Origin: Symbiodinium natans
Taxonomy: Eukaryota; Sar; Dinophyceae; Suessiales; Symbiodiniaceae
Reading direction: 5' to 3'
Assembly (NCBI GenBank): GCA_905221605.1
Contig: CAJNDS010002561.1
Span: 1 to 64,000, forward strand
DNA: 64,000 bases
Positions 24,304 to 36,570 of this stretch are shown in pieces (positions within the stretch are counted from its first letter, which is position 1; every line of letters starts with the position of its first letter). Below the pieces are notes generated by a model that saw only the letters and a program-made list of their open reading frames with translations, ran no database searches and was not told the DNA's origin. The position numbers and the translations under genes are program-made.

Positions 24304-26021
24304 TCAGGCCTCTTGCATGTCTTGCGTCTCTGGCTTCTCCTCTGATTGCACGTGCGAATAGTACAGCTTGGGCTTGTGAGAGCTCTCTCTGAAAGCTTTG
24401 AAGACCACTGTAACCTTAGCTGGAGCACATCGCCACAGTGGTCAGATCTAGAAGCCTGGTGAGCTTACAGCTGCAACAGCTGCAGCCTTCATCCAAGCCA
24501 CTGCCAGGCCCAGCAAGATGGTGCAAAAGCCTCTTGCAGGGCGGTGATGCGGACAAGCTTCTAGACACCAAGTCAATCATAGTCAATCCAGGTCAGCTGA
24601 TTTCTTCGTTGCCTGCAAAGCTCGTCCACGATAAGCTTTCGTCTGGGAAGAAGAGGCCCTGCCAGAGAAGCGCGAAGACTGGGCAGAGGCTCTGTCGAAC
24701 CAGAGAGGCAGTGGCTGACTTCTCCTTGCGAGAAACTTGTGTGACCGGTCTTTCCATTTGGGGACGCAATGTGTGGCAGCAAACGTCTCTCAGGCCCTTT
24801 GCAGCCGATGCGTCCTTCTGCATCCCGATTGTCATGACACATTGGGAGCTGAAGCCGACGAAGCCAATCGTGAAGGTCAGCAACAGCTGCATCAAGCTGA
24901 ACATCCTCTATAAAACCCCGCACAAAACTTCGACAAACCACGAGATTTTGAACTCTCATTGTCGGCACATGCTCACTCCACTTCCGTCCTGACATGCTGC
25001 CCCGATGCGACGAGACCGACGGGCGAAAACGTCACCTGTCCCAATGCCTGCACCAAGAGTACCGAAGTCCAATCGACCTGCAAGGCCACGTCAGGGCAAC
25101 AGGACACCACCAGGAGACAGCCAGGACAGCGTCAGGCACACATTACCGGGCCCGGCACAGCACCTGGCCTTGACGGTGGTACCCAAGAACCGGATGATTA
25201 CATAGGCACCTGGACACTAGTGGCAACATGCAACAACATGCGACAACATGCGACAACATGCGACAACAAGTGACAACATGTGACTGGGACTAACCGACTA
25301 CGAGACCGGCATGGTCTTGAATCGAGTCCATGAGGCCATCGGCCGAATCGGCCTCCACCGCACAGCGCACTGAGGAGGCCGAACGCAACGCCCAAGAGAT
25401 GGTGACCATCAGAGGTGGCTTGACCAAATCTGAGCTACCGGATAGACAGGGACTGTGCACATGTGCAACCAACCAAGCCCAGCGACAAGGCTTCTGGCTT
25501 CGAGATGAAGATGACTCCTATGATGCCAGTCAGCGCGCTAAAGAATTCCGAGAGGTGCCATTCTTCTCCCAGGAAGATCCGAGCAAATGCCGCCGAGAAG
25601 ATGGGCGCCGTTTGCGACACAATCTGTGAGTCGGCCAGCGGCAGAAGAGAAACCGCCAAGAAGCCGAAGGCTACACCGCCATAGCCCACGACTGCTCTCA
25701 GAGTCAGTGCCTTTCTTTCCTGCGCCGACACACCGAGCCAAGCCGAGATGGGATGCTTCTTCACCAAGAGCACCGCACAGCATCCCAGGGCCTGGCAGCA
25801 GCCTCTCACCTTGTTTCGAGGGAGAGTTCCAGCCAAGTTGCAGCCCAGCTACAGCCCACCATCCGCCCGCCCTTTTTGTTAAGAAAAGAAATCGAAAACC
25901 TGAACCCTCACCTCAACGATCTGGAAGGTCTCCAGGCCCTGGAGGGTCAGTTCCCTGACGAGGAGAGCCTGGATCGAGAAGCCCAGCGCCGACAAGGCGA
26001 TCAGAGACAGCGGAACCCATC
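24304..26021 (-). CDS. EamA/drug-metabolite transporter family membrane protein (SLC35G-like)
   Basis: The EamA fold (two five-helix halves) can be followed across exons. 26021-25912: VPLSLIALSALGFSIQALLV plus a Leu-rich tail, GT donor. 25809 to about 25470: AVVGYGGVAFGFLAVSLLPL, then ADSQIVSQTAPIFSAAFAR, IFLGEEWHLSEFFSALTG and IIGVIFISKPEAL, the typical ...A.VI....P.F.A.....LGE motif. About 25365-25320: HLLGVAFGLLSALC, the first helix of half two. 24907-24796: FSLMQLLLTFTIGFVGFSSQ. 24714-24613: ASLVRQSLCPVFALLWQGLF and FPDESLSWTSFAG. 24530-24487: FCTILLGLAVAWMK. 24414-24304: VTVVFKAFRE plus a hydrophilic tail, stop at 24304-24306. Exon phases agree from 24907 to the stop, with GC donors at 24796, 24613 and 24487. 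Members export or exchange small metabolites or nucleotide sugars; the substrate cannot be told. The first exon and one mid-protein exon are missing from the model. Confidence 0.8.
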
Positions 26022-26029
26022 CTGAGGCC

Positions 26030-26939
26030 GCAGCACACGACTGTGACTACGAACCTTGCACGTAGACTTTAGAATGCATGCACAATGTAGATAATCGACT
26101 GGAAGCGAGGCGCTGTTGAGGTGCGCAGGCTGCTTCTGCTTTTGGACAGGTGTTCCTGCATCCTCTTGTTCGGGCTTGTCGGCCCCCACCCTCTGAAGAG
26201 CTTGGGCATCCAGCTCGGGACACGCAGCAACAGAACGATGCCCACAAGCCATGGCTCAACCCACAATGTGGAGAGTCCAGGCCATGGCAACCGGAGACTG
26301 GCAAAAAAGCAAGGGCAGCCGCACTAGCCTGAAAATGCCAAGAAGATTGACGTCGATCCGGCAAAGGCGGCCGCAATGCTACACCTGCTGGCATTATGCC
26401 ATTATGCGTGGCCATATCTTCCGGTCATGGGCACTTCTCCAGCTCTGAGCGAAGTCGGGCATTCTCAGCACGAAGAAGCCTCTGGCGAAGGGCGCTGCGC
26501 AACTCTCCCTCCCATCTTCCCTCTTCCCCTCTCAGCAGACTGCCTGTTCTCGGCAAAAAGATCATCATAACCCAAGCCTCGATCCTGCGAATGCTGCAGT
26601 CAAAAGAGTTTCTCGAGTGTCAAAGTTTCAGACACAAAACGAAACTCTGGATACTGGAAAGTGAGGTCGACAGATGGTCCCGCTGTCCCTGCCTCCCCTG
26701 CGTCCACTGCGCTCACTGCTACACATGGCGTGTCCTGCAACCGGCCCCGCAACTCACGTTCTGGGAGCATTGCCGAAGGCACTATGGAGCGGCAAATGGG
26801 GAACATGAGCAAGGACCTCTGGGCAGTATGTCGAGAGGCTTTTCACACTCAAGTCGGATTGACGTCGGCGAGGCTCCTTCCAACCTTGGTGCAGGCACTC
26901 AAACGGCTTGCTGCACATTCGCTGTGCCACTGGTCGCTG

Positions 26940-26974
<35 letters not shown>

Positions 26975-27900
26975 CAAAAAGGATGTGACCGAGAAAAATA
27001 TTCCCAAGATGAACAGACAACCCTTCTAGCAAACATACAAGTGTACCTGCCGCCTTGAACTTGTCAAGTTACTTCCATAAACAAGTCCACGGAACCGGGG
27101 TCCCGCGATGCCTGCATCGGTCCATCAGCGGAGAAAGCCTGAGAGCATAAGTGTTAAGTCAGTCAGCAAAAGCACAAAGCGACCGGAAAGTCAAGATACC
27201 CTCTGCGGAATACGTAGAGGAGGAGCTTTCGGCGTGTCCTCACTGCAGACATCTGCAGACTCTGATCGTGCGAAGCCATCCGCTTTGGAACCGAAGCTGA
27301 GGACTGAGGAAGCATCTCCAAAGCAGATTGAGGATGGGCCACCACCTTTTTAAGCTTCGAGATGTATCGAGAGATCTGACAGCATGACGAGCTGGCACAA
27401 CGGAAAATGATATGAGTCTCCTCGCATAAGCTGGGCTCCACGCCGGAGGATCTGCCTGCATGCTCGGGCCGGGGGGGAGACATGCAGACACACGCAGAAT
27501 GTTGCCTGCACCAGATCTACGCATCACGCCGTCCATCTCCGGAGATCTGCTGCGAGCACTCGCAATGCCTTGGCCAGGGGAGTTGCCGGGATTTGAATGA
27601 ATCGACCTCTCTGCGTGCACTCCGCATCAGGACGCCACAGTCATGGGGAGACTCTGCACGATAGGCACCTATCTCAACACATTGCTCGACAGCTTTTCAC
27701 AGCATTTCACAGCATTTCAGCACAGTCCGGCGGCCTCCATCGCCCCGAGGGCTCGCCCCCGATCTGCAGGCTGCGGCCTCCGACCGAGATTGCTGCTGCG
27801 CACGTGCGTCGCGTGACCCTTGCAAGATTCTTGCACGGGGCACCTCTTCCTTTGCAAGGGACTCTGCCTCAGGATCTCTCGTTCCGAGTGCACTTTGTGG
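26030..27900. other. No recognised gene; GA microsatellite inside
   Basis: Neither strand shows a known domain. The first exon(s) of the transporter could lie here. On minus, about 27350-27230 has a coding-like Ser/Gln-rich frame that may be a 3' exon of the coiled-coil gene. The plus frame 26396-27058 runs through a GA repeat and is not credible as a gene. Confidence 0.3.
26945..26971. repeat. GA dinucleotide microsatellite
   Basis: An uninterrupted (AG)n tract of about 27 bp. Confidence 0.9.
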
Positions 27901-28009
27901 TTAAGGCCATGAAATCTAGAACAAGGCTGATTTTGTCTGAACGATGTTGTGGCCGCCACGGGCCAAGCAGGTGAGAAGCACTCCTTCGGGGCTTCCTTGG
28001 CCTGACAAA

Positions 28010-31000
28010 AGCGCTCACGAACGAAAAGGGCCCGAAGCATGATCAAACGCTGGAGAAAGAAGGGCTGCTGCCTTGTCTCTTCGGGGAGACGCACACGCAC
28101 TTGTGCGTCGCGGGCCCAAACCTGGGCCTGCACTGTGGCAACCCTCGACCAGTCGGGCTTGCAGTGCTGGGAGAACGTTTCTTCTTTGCGGTAAGAGCAG
28201 GACCACGGGGCGAGTTCCGTGAAGCTGTGGTTCCACCTGCTCGAGAAAGAAGAACTACCAGAAACAAACAACAAACAAGAACAAGAAAGACAAGAATCGG
28301 ACAAAAAATGGGCAACGCACGCCGGGAGCGCGGTCCTTTGGCGCTGCCGAGGACTTGGGGGCCCGGGCCTCACGCATTTACAAACTTTCACTCTGACTGA
28401 GGATTCACGCGCCAGCCTTCGAGGATGTGGAGACTGTGGAGGCAGTGGAGAAGTTGAGGGAGGACGGACCACCTCCGCTCGACCTGCACACACTTCCACT
28501 ATCCATCGCTCCATCACCTGGAAGTCTTCTAAAATCTTCAAAATTCTTCAGAACATGCTCTAACTGGCCTCCCCTCTCCTCTGCGTTTTCGAAAGCCTGC
28601 CGCAAGCAACATAGTATCACGTTGGCATCCGAGGGTACCGGCATGTTTCGCTTGTGTGTGGTGGTGTGTGAATCTCAGAAAGGTTCTGTGTCTCAGACAT
28701 GCCCCGACGATCTGTGGACAAATCAGCAAATCAGCGTCAGATCATTTGTTCCGCGAGAGCGTCTGCTGCGAGGGGTGCCCTCTCCAAGACGGCCAGCAAC
28801 CGAGCAAAGAAGTCTTTCCGTTCCTCTGGACTGGTCTTTCCAAGCTGCCAGAGCCTTTGCACAATGTTCAGCCTCAGCTGCTCAAGGAGGGCTGCAGGAC
28901 AAGTCAGCTTCCCTTCCGGCCAAGAAACGCAGAAGAGACCGCCCTTCGCCAAGAGTTTGTCACTGGAACCAGGGGAGCCACAGACGACCTCACGGCCCGT
29001 CCGAGCTCTGACATGGCCTGAACAATCCGAACAGTTGAAATCAGTTGAAGCAACTTCCATAAAGCAAAAGATTAAGTTTTTTTGGACCTGAACATTCAAA
29101 AAGCCCGGACCTCCACCTCAGCCGCCAGCTTGGTGATCGACTTCAAGATGTCACCCTCCGCCACGAGCAAGCTCTGCTCGAGGTTCCGAACAGGCTGGCC
29201 GAGATACTCCCGGCGCTTCTTGCTGTGTGTTAACTTGGAGTTGGCTACATCCTCGAACTTTGGCAACAGATCCGCGTGGAAGCTCTGGGTGCAATTTGAG
29301 AGTCCAGTCACCGTTTCCTTCAGCCACTTGTCATCAGCTTGACTTCCATCTGCCTTTTGGAAGATCTGCGACTGCACCTCCAAGGCAGCTTTGGCATCTT
29401 GGAGGAGGCTGAGGCCCTTCGCCGTCGCCTCGTCGATGTCCTTCCGCCAGGACTTCCGATCTTTTGAGGCCGCCAGCATTGCCTGAACTTCATCTTTCAG
29501 ATCCGTCAGCTCGTGGGTCATTCCTGGCACAGGGCGGCATATGAGCAATCGCTCATGAAAAGATGCGGGCAAGCGCATGACAAGCGTGGCAACCGCGGAG
29601 GCGAGTGCGCGCTTGCGACTTGGTGCGACTTTTTGTGCTTTTGCCAGGAGGCGACTCCGCCGCATGGCCGTCTCCAGCTGTGCTCCGTCGGGGCTGTGGT
29701 CACTATCTCCACCACATTCTTTTGCCCTGCTAACAGCATCTGACCGAGCAGTGTATAGCAGTGCAATGCAGAGATGTGCAGAGTGCAGAGCAAAGCTCTT
29801 GTAGCACTTCATACGAGCAGCACACCAGTAGCTGAGGCCAGGGCGGGGACTGCGAGCCTCCCGCAAACAAGATGGAGTGGACACCAGGAACTGCCAGGAA
29901 CTGTAAACTTGAGATTTGGGGGTCATATGGGTCATTCTTTCGGGCAGCCTCGAAACTGGCTTGGCTCTTCGACAGCATCGCGGCCAACACTTTGGTTCTG
30001 CCGCTGTCGAATCTGAGCCACGGTAGTTCGCAGCTCGCCATCCAAGTTTGAGGCCAGCATCGGCCCAAGATCGCCCATTGCTTCTTGTAGAAGGGACTTC
30101 TTCAGCAGGAACAGAGAAGCCCAGCGATCCACTTTCGAGCAGGAAACCTGCGTGTGAGCATCCAAAGCTTTCAGAGACTCACTTTTTGCAATCTCGACCC
30201 GACTTCGGGCTGCCAGCTGGGCTTCCTTCAGGAGGAGCCTGCGATCTGCTTTTCTGTCTCGCTTTCGCTGCACTTCACGATCGGACTGCAGCATCTCACG
30301 CGTCTTGTGGGCCAGGTTATCCTGCATCTGTCTGTATGCAGTTGTCAGCTCCCGTCGCTGGCGTGCAAGAAGATCATCCACAATGGCCCGACGTGCAGAC
30401 AGCGTGTCTTCAAGTGCTTGGAAGCTGCTCATGTCCACCTTGTGAACTTCCAGGACCAATTGCCGGACTGTCTCCTTCCAACTGGCGACCATCCGCTGCT
30501 CCTGCGTTGATGTCCAGGCCACCACACGTGCCAGACAAGCGCGCACGGCTTTGTCCACGTCTGTTTGGTTGACCAGGCTTGCACCATGAACCTGGATTCC
30601 ATTGTGACAAGAACGTATTGAAGCACTCCTCATTGGCACTGGCCCTGCCTCTCCGCGCCAACTTTCCACAGCTTGGCGAAGGATCACCTCGGAATCACTC
30701 GACCTCTGAGAGTCTGAAACACCCCCGAGACACGGCGAACATCAGCAACTGACCTGCACCTCCTCAGCTTACATCATCTACTCTGCATCTCTACTACCTC
30801 TACTACCTCTTTTTTTCTGTGCATCTCAAAATGTCTAACCCTTTTGCTCGCCTCCAGGTCCTGGGACCGTGCGGCACCGCCGCGCTGCTCCTCGGCCGTG
30901 GCGAGGGCGCGCAGTTCGGCTTCCTCGAGAAAGCCCCACAGCCCGAAACAACAGCACAAAAACCACCACGGACCACAAAAACCACTACCTGTTCCTGTAT

Positions 31001-31390
31001 CGTCAGAAGCCAAACCCCGCAGCGCATTGAATGCAAAGTGACGCTAGAGAATGGGGTGAATGGGGTTAATGGGGTTGCCAAGGCAAGGGAGTCAGCTGGT
31101 TCAGACCTCTCAAAAGCAACGGGCACCAGGAAATCATGCAGGAGGGACCTGGACGCTCGGCCAGTGCCGAATACCGGATACCCTCGAACACCCTGCGCAC
31201 ATTTTGCGCATTTGCGGATCAAGCCAAGGAGCTGCTGTCTTGGCAAAATCAGCTTGTGCAAGCTCGTCTTCTCGCTGCAGATGCGTGTCGATTTCCGTTT
31301 TCTTTTGAGACAGCAGGGCTGCCTTCTGCGAATCCCATTTTGACTTGAACTCGTTGGACAGGGAAACGAACCTTATGAACTTACGAACCA
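28010..31390 (-). CDS. Large coiled-coil protein (unrecognised family), multi-exon
   Basis: Several minus-strand segments encode long charged alpha-helical sequence with few Pro or Gly, in one direction, separated by non-coding-looking gaps. About 31375-31225: LSNEFKSKWDSQKAALLSQK, then TEIDTHLQREDELAQADF. About 30935-30840: LEEAELRALATAEEQRGGAA. About 30600-30000, the longest: DKAVRACLARVVAWTSTQEQ, then LSARRAIVDDLLARQRRELT, then Arg/Lys/Gln-rich helix. About 29515-29105: ELTDLKDEVQAMLAASKDRK to SITKLAAEVEVR. About 28895-28745: LLEQLRLNIVQRLWQLGK and FFARLLAVLERAPLAADALA. About 28615-28530: CLRQAFENAEERGGQLEHVL. About 28160-28010: QAQVWARDAQVRVRLPEETR. The pattern suggests a cytoskeletal or flagellar coiled-coil protein, but I cannot assign a family. 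Start, stop and exact junctions are not set. A further helical segment at about 31930-31740 (GEKIEEVDETCAMATSALQP) may be an upstream exon. Confidence 0.6.
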
Positions 31391-31529
31391 TCCCGCAGGT
31401 GAGAGGAGACTCTGGCAAGTCATCATACTTTGACATTGGCCTAGTTCCTTTTTTCCAAAGAAACACTATCTCAATGCAGCTGCGAAGCGGCTGCAAATCT
31501 GCTGCTAGCTTCTTTGCCTGATCATGCAC

Positions 31530-34200
31530 TTCTCCCTTCCCCTACTACGACATGATTGCAATACTCCACGAGACAGCAACTGCCGCCGCCACCACACCGT
31601 GCAGTCCTACAGAGACGCCCCAGCCTCTTCCAATAACAAGTCTAATCGTTCTTCGCGAGCATGGCCAACTTGGCGCTCCAAACTTCGTCGGAGATTTGCC
31701 ACACCAGCAACTACATAATCCTCAACATCACAAATGGCCACAAGCAAATGTCAGAGCCACATGGTTTGAGTCCATGGTCCATGATGAACTGGACAATCCA
31801 AGGTGCTAGCTTTGCTTTACTTGTCGATGTTTCCACTTGACTTGTGGGCTTGACTGCCTTTAATGTTGCCGGCTGCAAAGCGCTCGTGGCCATCGCGCAT
31901 GTTTCATCTACTTCCTCAATCTTTTCGCCTTGCGATGCAGTGAGCAAAGGGTAGGTAGTTGCGGGGTTGTGGTGCAGCTTGCAACATGCAACTCAGCCGA
32001 ACAGCTGAAACAGCTGAAACGGCTGAAGAATGCTGAAGATATCCCCATGAGAAGCCTTGCCGTACTCAATTCGCATCATGGACTGCTGCCTTCCTCTCGC
32101 TCTGGTGAAGGCTCTCGAAGTCCATGACCGCTAGTCTGCACGCAGTCCGACCCATGCGTTTACATAGCACGCGCTGTGTGGCCCACCTCTTGTAACAATC
32201 CGGCTTGACTGCGAACTGCATCGCCCGACCTTGAAGGAAAGGAAGAATGCAGGCGCATTTTGCTGTGCAACTGCAGCCAACAAAGAAAGGCTTCCACGTC
32301 TGCACGAAAAGCACCTGGCACAAAGTGCCATCAACTGCATCATTCATGACATTCGCACTCAGGGGATCGAATCGATGCCTTCGGCGCTGTTGCCGGTGCA
32401 GTCGACGGAACCTGACGCCACCTGTGTCGCTCATGAGGATGTAAACAAAGAGCAGCCTTTTGCATTGAACATATTGTTTCATCTCAATCTCTTGTCGGCT
32501 TACATTGCTTGCATCAACCAGCACCCCAGAGAAAATATATCCGACGCAGTTTCTGACGAACAAAATGTCTGCGAGCATGCTGAGGCTGCGGGCTGCATCG
32601 AAGACTCTGCACCCTGGGGCAAAAACACACAAAAACTGGTACACAAAACAGTTACAGACAACAGTTCTACGCAAACATTTCACTCACAGGAGCATTGCCT
32701 ACAGACGAAAAACACGCACAAAAGCCTGGACCACGATCTGACGCTGCACTCCACCAACCGACGATGGAATGGCCTGGCAGTAGCCACAACCCAGAATTCC
32801 ATTAGCACTGCGCTCTGATCGCTGCCTGCCAATTTGCCACCAATGGCCTGGAAAGTGCGGGCAGTCAAAGGCGCGGCAACGACGATTTTGATTTTGCAAA
32901 CATGGTCCGGCACTGACTCTCATGCAACTGAGAATCCGTGGCACGAGCTTCATGTGTCCATTGGAAGAAAGCGCAGGGGGCGTGTAGAACCGTGCCTGCC
33001 AGAAGCATGAAAAGCATTGGGTTGACTCAGATTCATGGGGCTAGAGGCGAAGCTCAGGGTCACACCGGGAATGGCACAGCTGCCATCGCCATGAATGCAT
33101 GGAATACGTCCGTCTTATGCTGCCGGTTAACAAGTGCGGATGATGAGCACACCTAGTAGCAAGTGCAATGGCTGCACCAACAGCAGCGCTTCAAACCTAC
33201 ATCATACGTGCACAGTGGCAAAAGCATCTTTGCAAGCCAACATGCGGGTCGATCATGCACAACACAACAAAACGGAAAACACAAGACGCAAGATCAAGGT
33301 ATTTCAGATGCTTGGCCGCACGTAGACGGCGGGTGTCCCTGAAGTGGTAAAACAACCCAGTGAAGACCCCTACACAGTAAGTTTGTACAACAGCTGTCGT
33401 GTTAACCCATACACTTGCAAGTGGCACTGCTTGGAAGCGCTTCGCATGGAAAGACTTTGCACTGCGGGGACTCCATCTCTGTTCGAAGCTCTGGCTTGTA
33501 GTGCGTGGGAACAAGAAAACAAAAACAACATGTTACGGAGTTTTAGAAAACAAAAAACCGATTTTCTAAAAATATAATTTCTTTGAAAAGACTCTGAGAC
33601 CAAATTCAGGTTGAGAAAACTGAAAGAGCTGAACAACCACCTAACGACACCTAAAAACAATGAAAATTAAACTTAAAAACCTTGAAAAGTGCTGAAACCT
33701 GCATTTTGGAAAGTGTGAAAAACAGCGTTGGCCGTGATAATTTTGTATGGTGTTTTGTGGACACATTGATTTTTTTTATTTTTCAGTCAGATCAGTTTGG
33801 TTGATTTATTTGCAAAAAGTTAGCAAGGCTTATCTTGTTTTCAGCTTCTTGCGCACAGAATATTTGTCAAACAAGAAAACATGGGTTTTGTCTTTTGTCG
33901 ATCCCTTTGAAAAAAGTTTTTGCATGCAATTTTCATGTGTTACAGTGTGTCTGGAATTGTAAATTCATGAATTTAACATTTTCTTGTGTTCCCAGCATCA
34001 TATTTTTCGTTTTTTGGCAAAAAATGAAAAATGCATTTTCAAAAAAAACTTCAAAAAAATCATTCAATTTTTTCAATTATTTATCGTCAATGCCTCGGAT
34101 TGAAAGCAAACCGTTGAATGTTTTTTTTGTGGAAACTGAGTTTTTTGTGGTTGTTGTTTTGTGAGTGGGATTGGGTTTTGGTGAGGGGTTGCGGTTCTTG
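31530..34200. other. Unassigned region at the inner edge of the minus-strand gene block
   Basis: Contains two roughly 200-codon open frames antisense to each other (plus 32231-32818, minus 32066-32683), both lacking an ATG at the open end and with no recognisable domain, and then a strongly AT-rich patch (about 33520-34150) with many A and T runs, unlike the GC-balanced surroundings. No gene is called. Confidence 0.4.
33520..34150. other. AT-rich patch
   Basis: Base composition changes sharply here: long runs such as TTTTTTTATTTTTCAG and AAAAAAACTTCAAAAAAAT dominate, whereas flanking DNA is GC-balanced or GC-rich. Frames here are full of Phe and Lys and look fortuitous. Confidence 0.7.
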
Positions 34201-34384
34201 TAGTGGCTGTGGGGTTGTCGTGGTTGTGGTGTTGCCAGTGGTTGTCCCGCGTCACGATGCAATGGTGGTCCGCCGTTGTTGTTCGTAGGAGTGTTTCCGC
34301 CCAAAGTTGGAGTGGTGGTCTCGTGGCGGTCATGGCAGCAACCGTCGAAGTAGTTCTGGAAGGGGTGGTAGGAAGAGTAGCAGT

Positions 34385-34548
34385 CAGTAGCTGCAATAGC
34401 AGTAGTCGCAGAAGCAGAAGAAGAAGTAGTAGTGTAGTGGCAGTAGTAGTAGCAGTAGTAGGAGTAGTAGTGGTAGTAGTGGTAGCAGCAGTAGTAGTAG
34501 TAGTAGTAGTAGTAGTCGTCGTCGTCGTCGTCGTAGTAGTAGTAGTAC

Positions 34549-34607
<59 letters not shown>

Positions 34608-34608
34608 C

Positions 34609-34653
<45 letters not shown>

Positions 34654-34681
34654 CAGTAGTAGTAGTAGTAGTAGTAGTAGA

Positions 34682-34720
<39 letters not shown>

Positions 34721-34727
34721 CGTTGTC

Positions 34728-34808
<81 letters not shown>

Positions 34809-34824
34809 CTAGTAGTAGTAGTAG

Positions 34825-34863
<39 letters not shown>

Positions 34864-34915
34864 GAGTAGGAGTAGCAGTAGTAGTAGTAATAGCAGTAGC
34901 AGTGGCAGGAGCAGT
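34385..34915. repeat. Long AGT trinucleotide microsatellite
   Basis: About 500 bp of (AGT)n/(GTA)n with scattered variants (a GTC block at about 34514-34533, AGC, AGG and ACT units). It yields an artificial 249-codon poly-Val frame on plus (34203-34952), which should not be annotated as a protein. Confidence 0.97.
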
Positions 34916-34921
34916 AGCCGC

Positions 34922-35040
34922 TAAACCCGAGACCCTAGACTCTAAACCCTAAGCCCTAAACCCTAAACCCGAAGCCCTAAACCCTAAACCCTAAACCCGA
35001 AACCCGAAACCCAAAACTGGGCCCTAAACCCTCTCTAAAC
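34922..35040. repeat. Interstitial telomere-type repeats, CCCTAAA orientation
   Basis: Degenerate CCCTAAA units (CCCTAAACCCTAAACCC with variants CCCGAAA and CCCTAAG) directly follow the AGT microsatellite. TTTAGGG is the telomere repeat reported for dinoflagellates and plants. Here it is internal to the window. Confidence 0.9.
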
Positions 35041-35569
35041 TGTAAACCCTTCGCTCTTATCCGCCAAACACAGACCTTCGTTGCTTGGGTGGCTTGGGTG
35101 GGTAAATGCAGGCCCTGCTGAACGACACGTGACATATCCATGAGCCCTGGAGCAGAGATGCCCAGATTCGCCACATTCGCTTCCTCGTTTCGCCTGATGT
35201 TTAAAGTCTTGCCGCCAAGGACAAGATTTAAGACAACTGGACAAATTCAGAAAAGGGGTCAGCAGAACGCGACTCTAGCGCTCCATGTTGTTGACTTGCC
35301 AAATCAGCAGCCGCACTCTTAGATGATTTGCCTCTGGCAGACGGGGACGTGGAAATTTGGGGTGTCAAGCCCTGGCCATAACGTGTCAAGTTCCGCGGGT
35401 GGTTAAATACGATTGTCGACACAAAAGCGCAAAAGCAGTTTAGAGTTCCAGAGTGGCGGATTCAAGAAAATAATTTTGAGCTTTCACCCACCTTCGCTGC
35501 TGGTGCTAGACGTGTTGCCAGTCGTGGCCTTGATGGCTTGTCAAGAAAAGCTTATCCCAAAGGAGCTGT

Positions 35570-35622
35570 TTAGGGTTTGGGTTCAGGGTTTAGGGTTTAG
35601 AGTTTAGAGTTTAGGGTTTTAG
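35570..35622. repeat. Interstitial telomere-type repeats, TTTAGGG orientation
   Basis: GTTTAGGGTTTGGGTTCAGG and following TTTAGGG/TTTAGAG units, inverted relative to the block at 34922-35040. Single further copies occur at about 35978-35995 and 36160-36170. Confidence 0.9.
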
Positions 35623-35629
35623 GGTGAGT

Positions 35630-36290
35630 AGATTTTTTGCGAGGCCTCCAAAAACACCTTTGTGGCTTAGAGTTTGTGCTTGGGATTTGGTACTCCACTG
35701 GCAAACGAGGCTAACACGTTTCTTGGCCATTGGACCTAACGCTATTGAGATTGACATGAAAGATGCGCATCCACAGTTCTACTCCAACATTACTGAAGGC
35801 CAGGGAGATTTTCAGCATTCACCTGGCCCCCAAAGCGCAAACGGTGCAAACCAAACATTTGCTGCAAAGAGCTGTAGGAATGGATAGAATGCCTTCCTTC
35901 GACACGTCTATGCCATTCTCCTGCTTTGGCAAGTTTTCTTGCACACCTTGTACAAGCTAAAAGCCACCCTTTGGAGAAAGAGGGTTCAGGGTTTAGGGGC
36001 TGTAATCAACCCTACAAACGGTCTTTTTGGGGTTCTAGGGCCTAAATAGCCCAGCCTGATAGGGCTTCAGAGAATATAGCACCATGTTGCAGGTTCTGCA
36101 GACTCCTCGTTCGGCGGCATGCGCGGGCCTTTGCTTGGGTTTGCCTCTGGGGTTCAAGAGTTTAGGGTTGAGCTAGAACCCAGCGACTCTTGTTCCCTTT
36201 TGTTTGGAGTTGAGGTTTTGCGGTTGCTCGAAACGCCCCGTCAAACCAAGAAGGGCGCCCCTTTTCATTTCTAAATTCTTGCGTCGAGCC
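35630..36290. other. No recognised gene
   Basis: Contains isolated telomere-like units and a plus frame (35624-35887) without known motif. Nothing else seen. Confidence 0.35.
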
Positions 36291-36295
36291 TGAGA

Positions 36296-36570
36296 ACAAA
36301 GGCTTCGAAGGCTTCGAAGGGTCAGGACGAAGGGGCTTCGAAGGGTCAGGACGAAGGGACTTCGAAGGCTTCGAAGGTAAGGACGAAGAAAGGCGAGAAC
36401 GAAGGAAAGGGCTTCGAAGGCTTCCAAAGGCAAGGACGAAAGCTTCGAAGGCTTCGAAGGGTGGACAAAGGGGGCTTCGAAGGCTTCAAAGGCTTCGAAG
36501 GGTGAGGACGAAGGGGGCTTCGAAGGCTTCGAAGGTGAGGACGAAAGGGGCTTCGAAGGCTTGGAAGGTG
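36296..36570. repeat. GGCTTCGAAGG repeat array (first block)
   Basis: Units of GGCTTCGAAGG and CTTCGAAGGGTGAGGACGAA are repeated irregularly. The core TTCGAA is self-complementary. Translation gives EAFEAF on plus and PSKPSKP on minus, which explains the long but meaningless frames. Weaker copies continue at about 36755-36930. Confidence 0.85.

Noticed and set aside
34203-34952. 249-codon plus-strand poly-Val open frame
   Set aside because: It is the translation of the AGT microsatellite; there is no non-repeat core with a domain.
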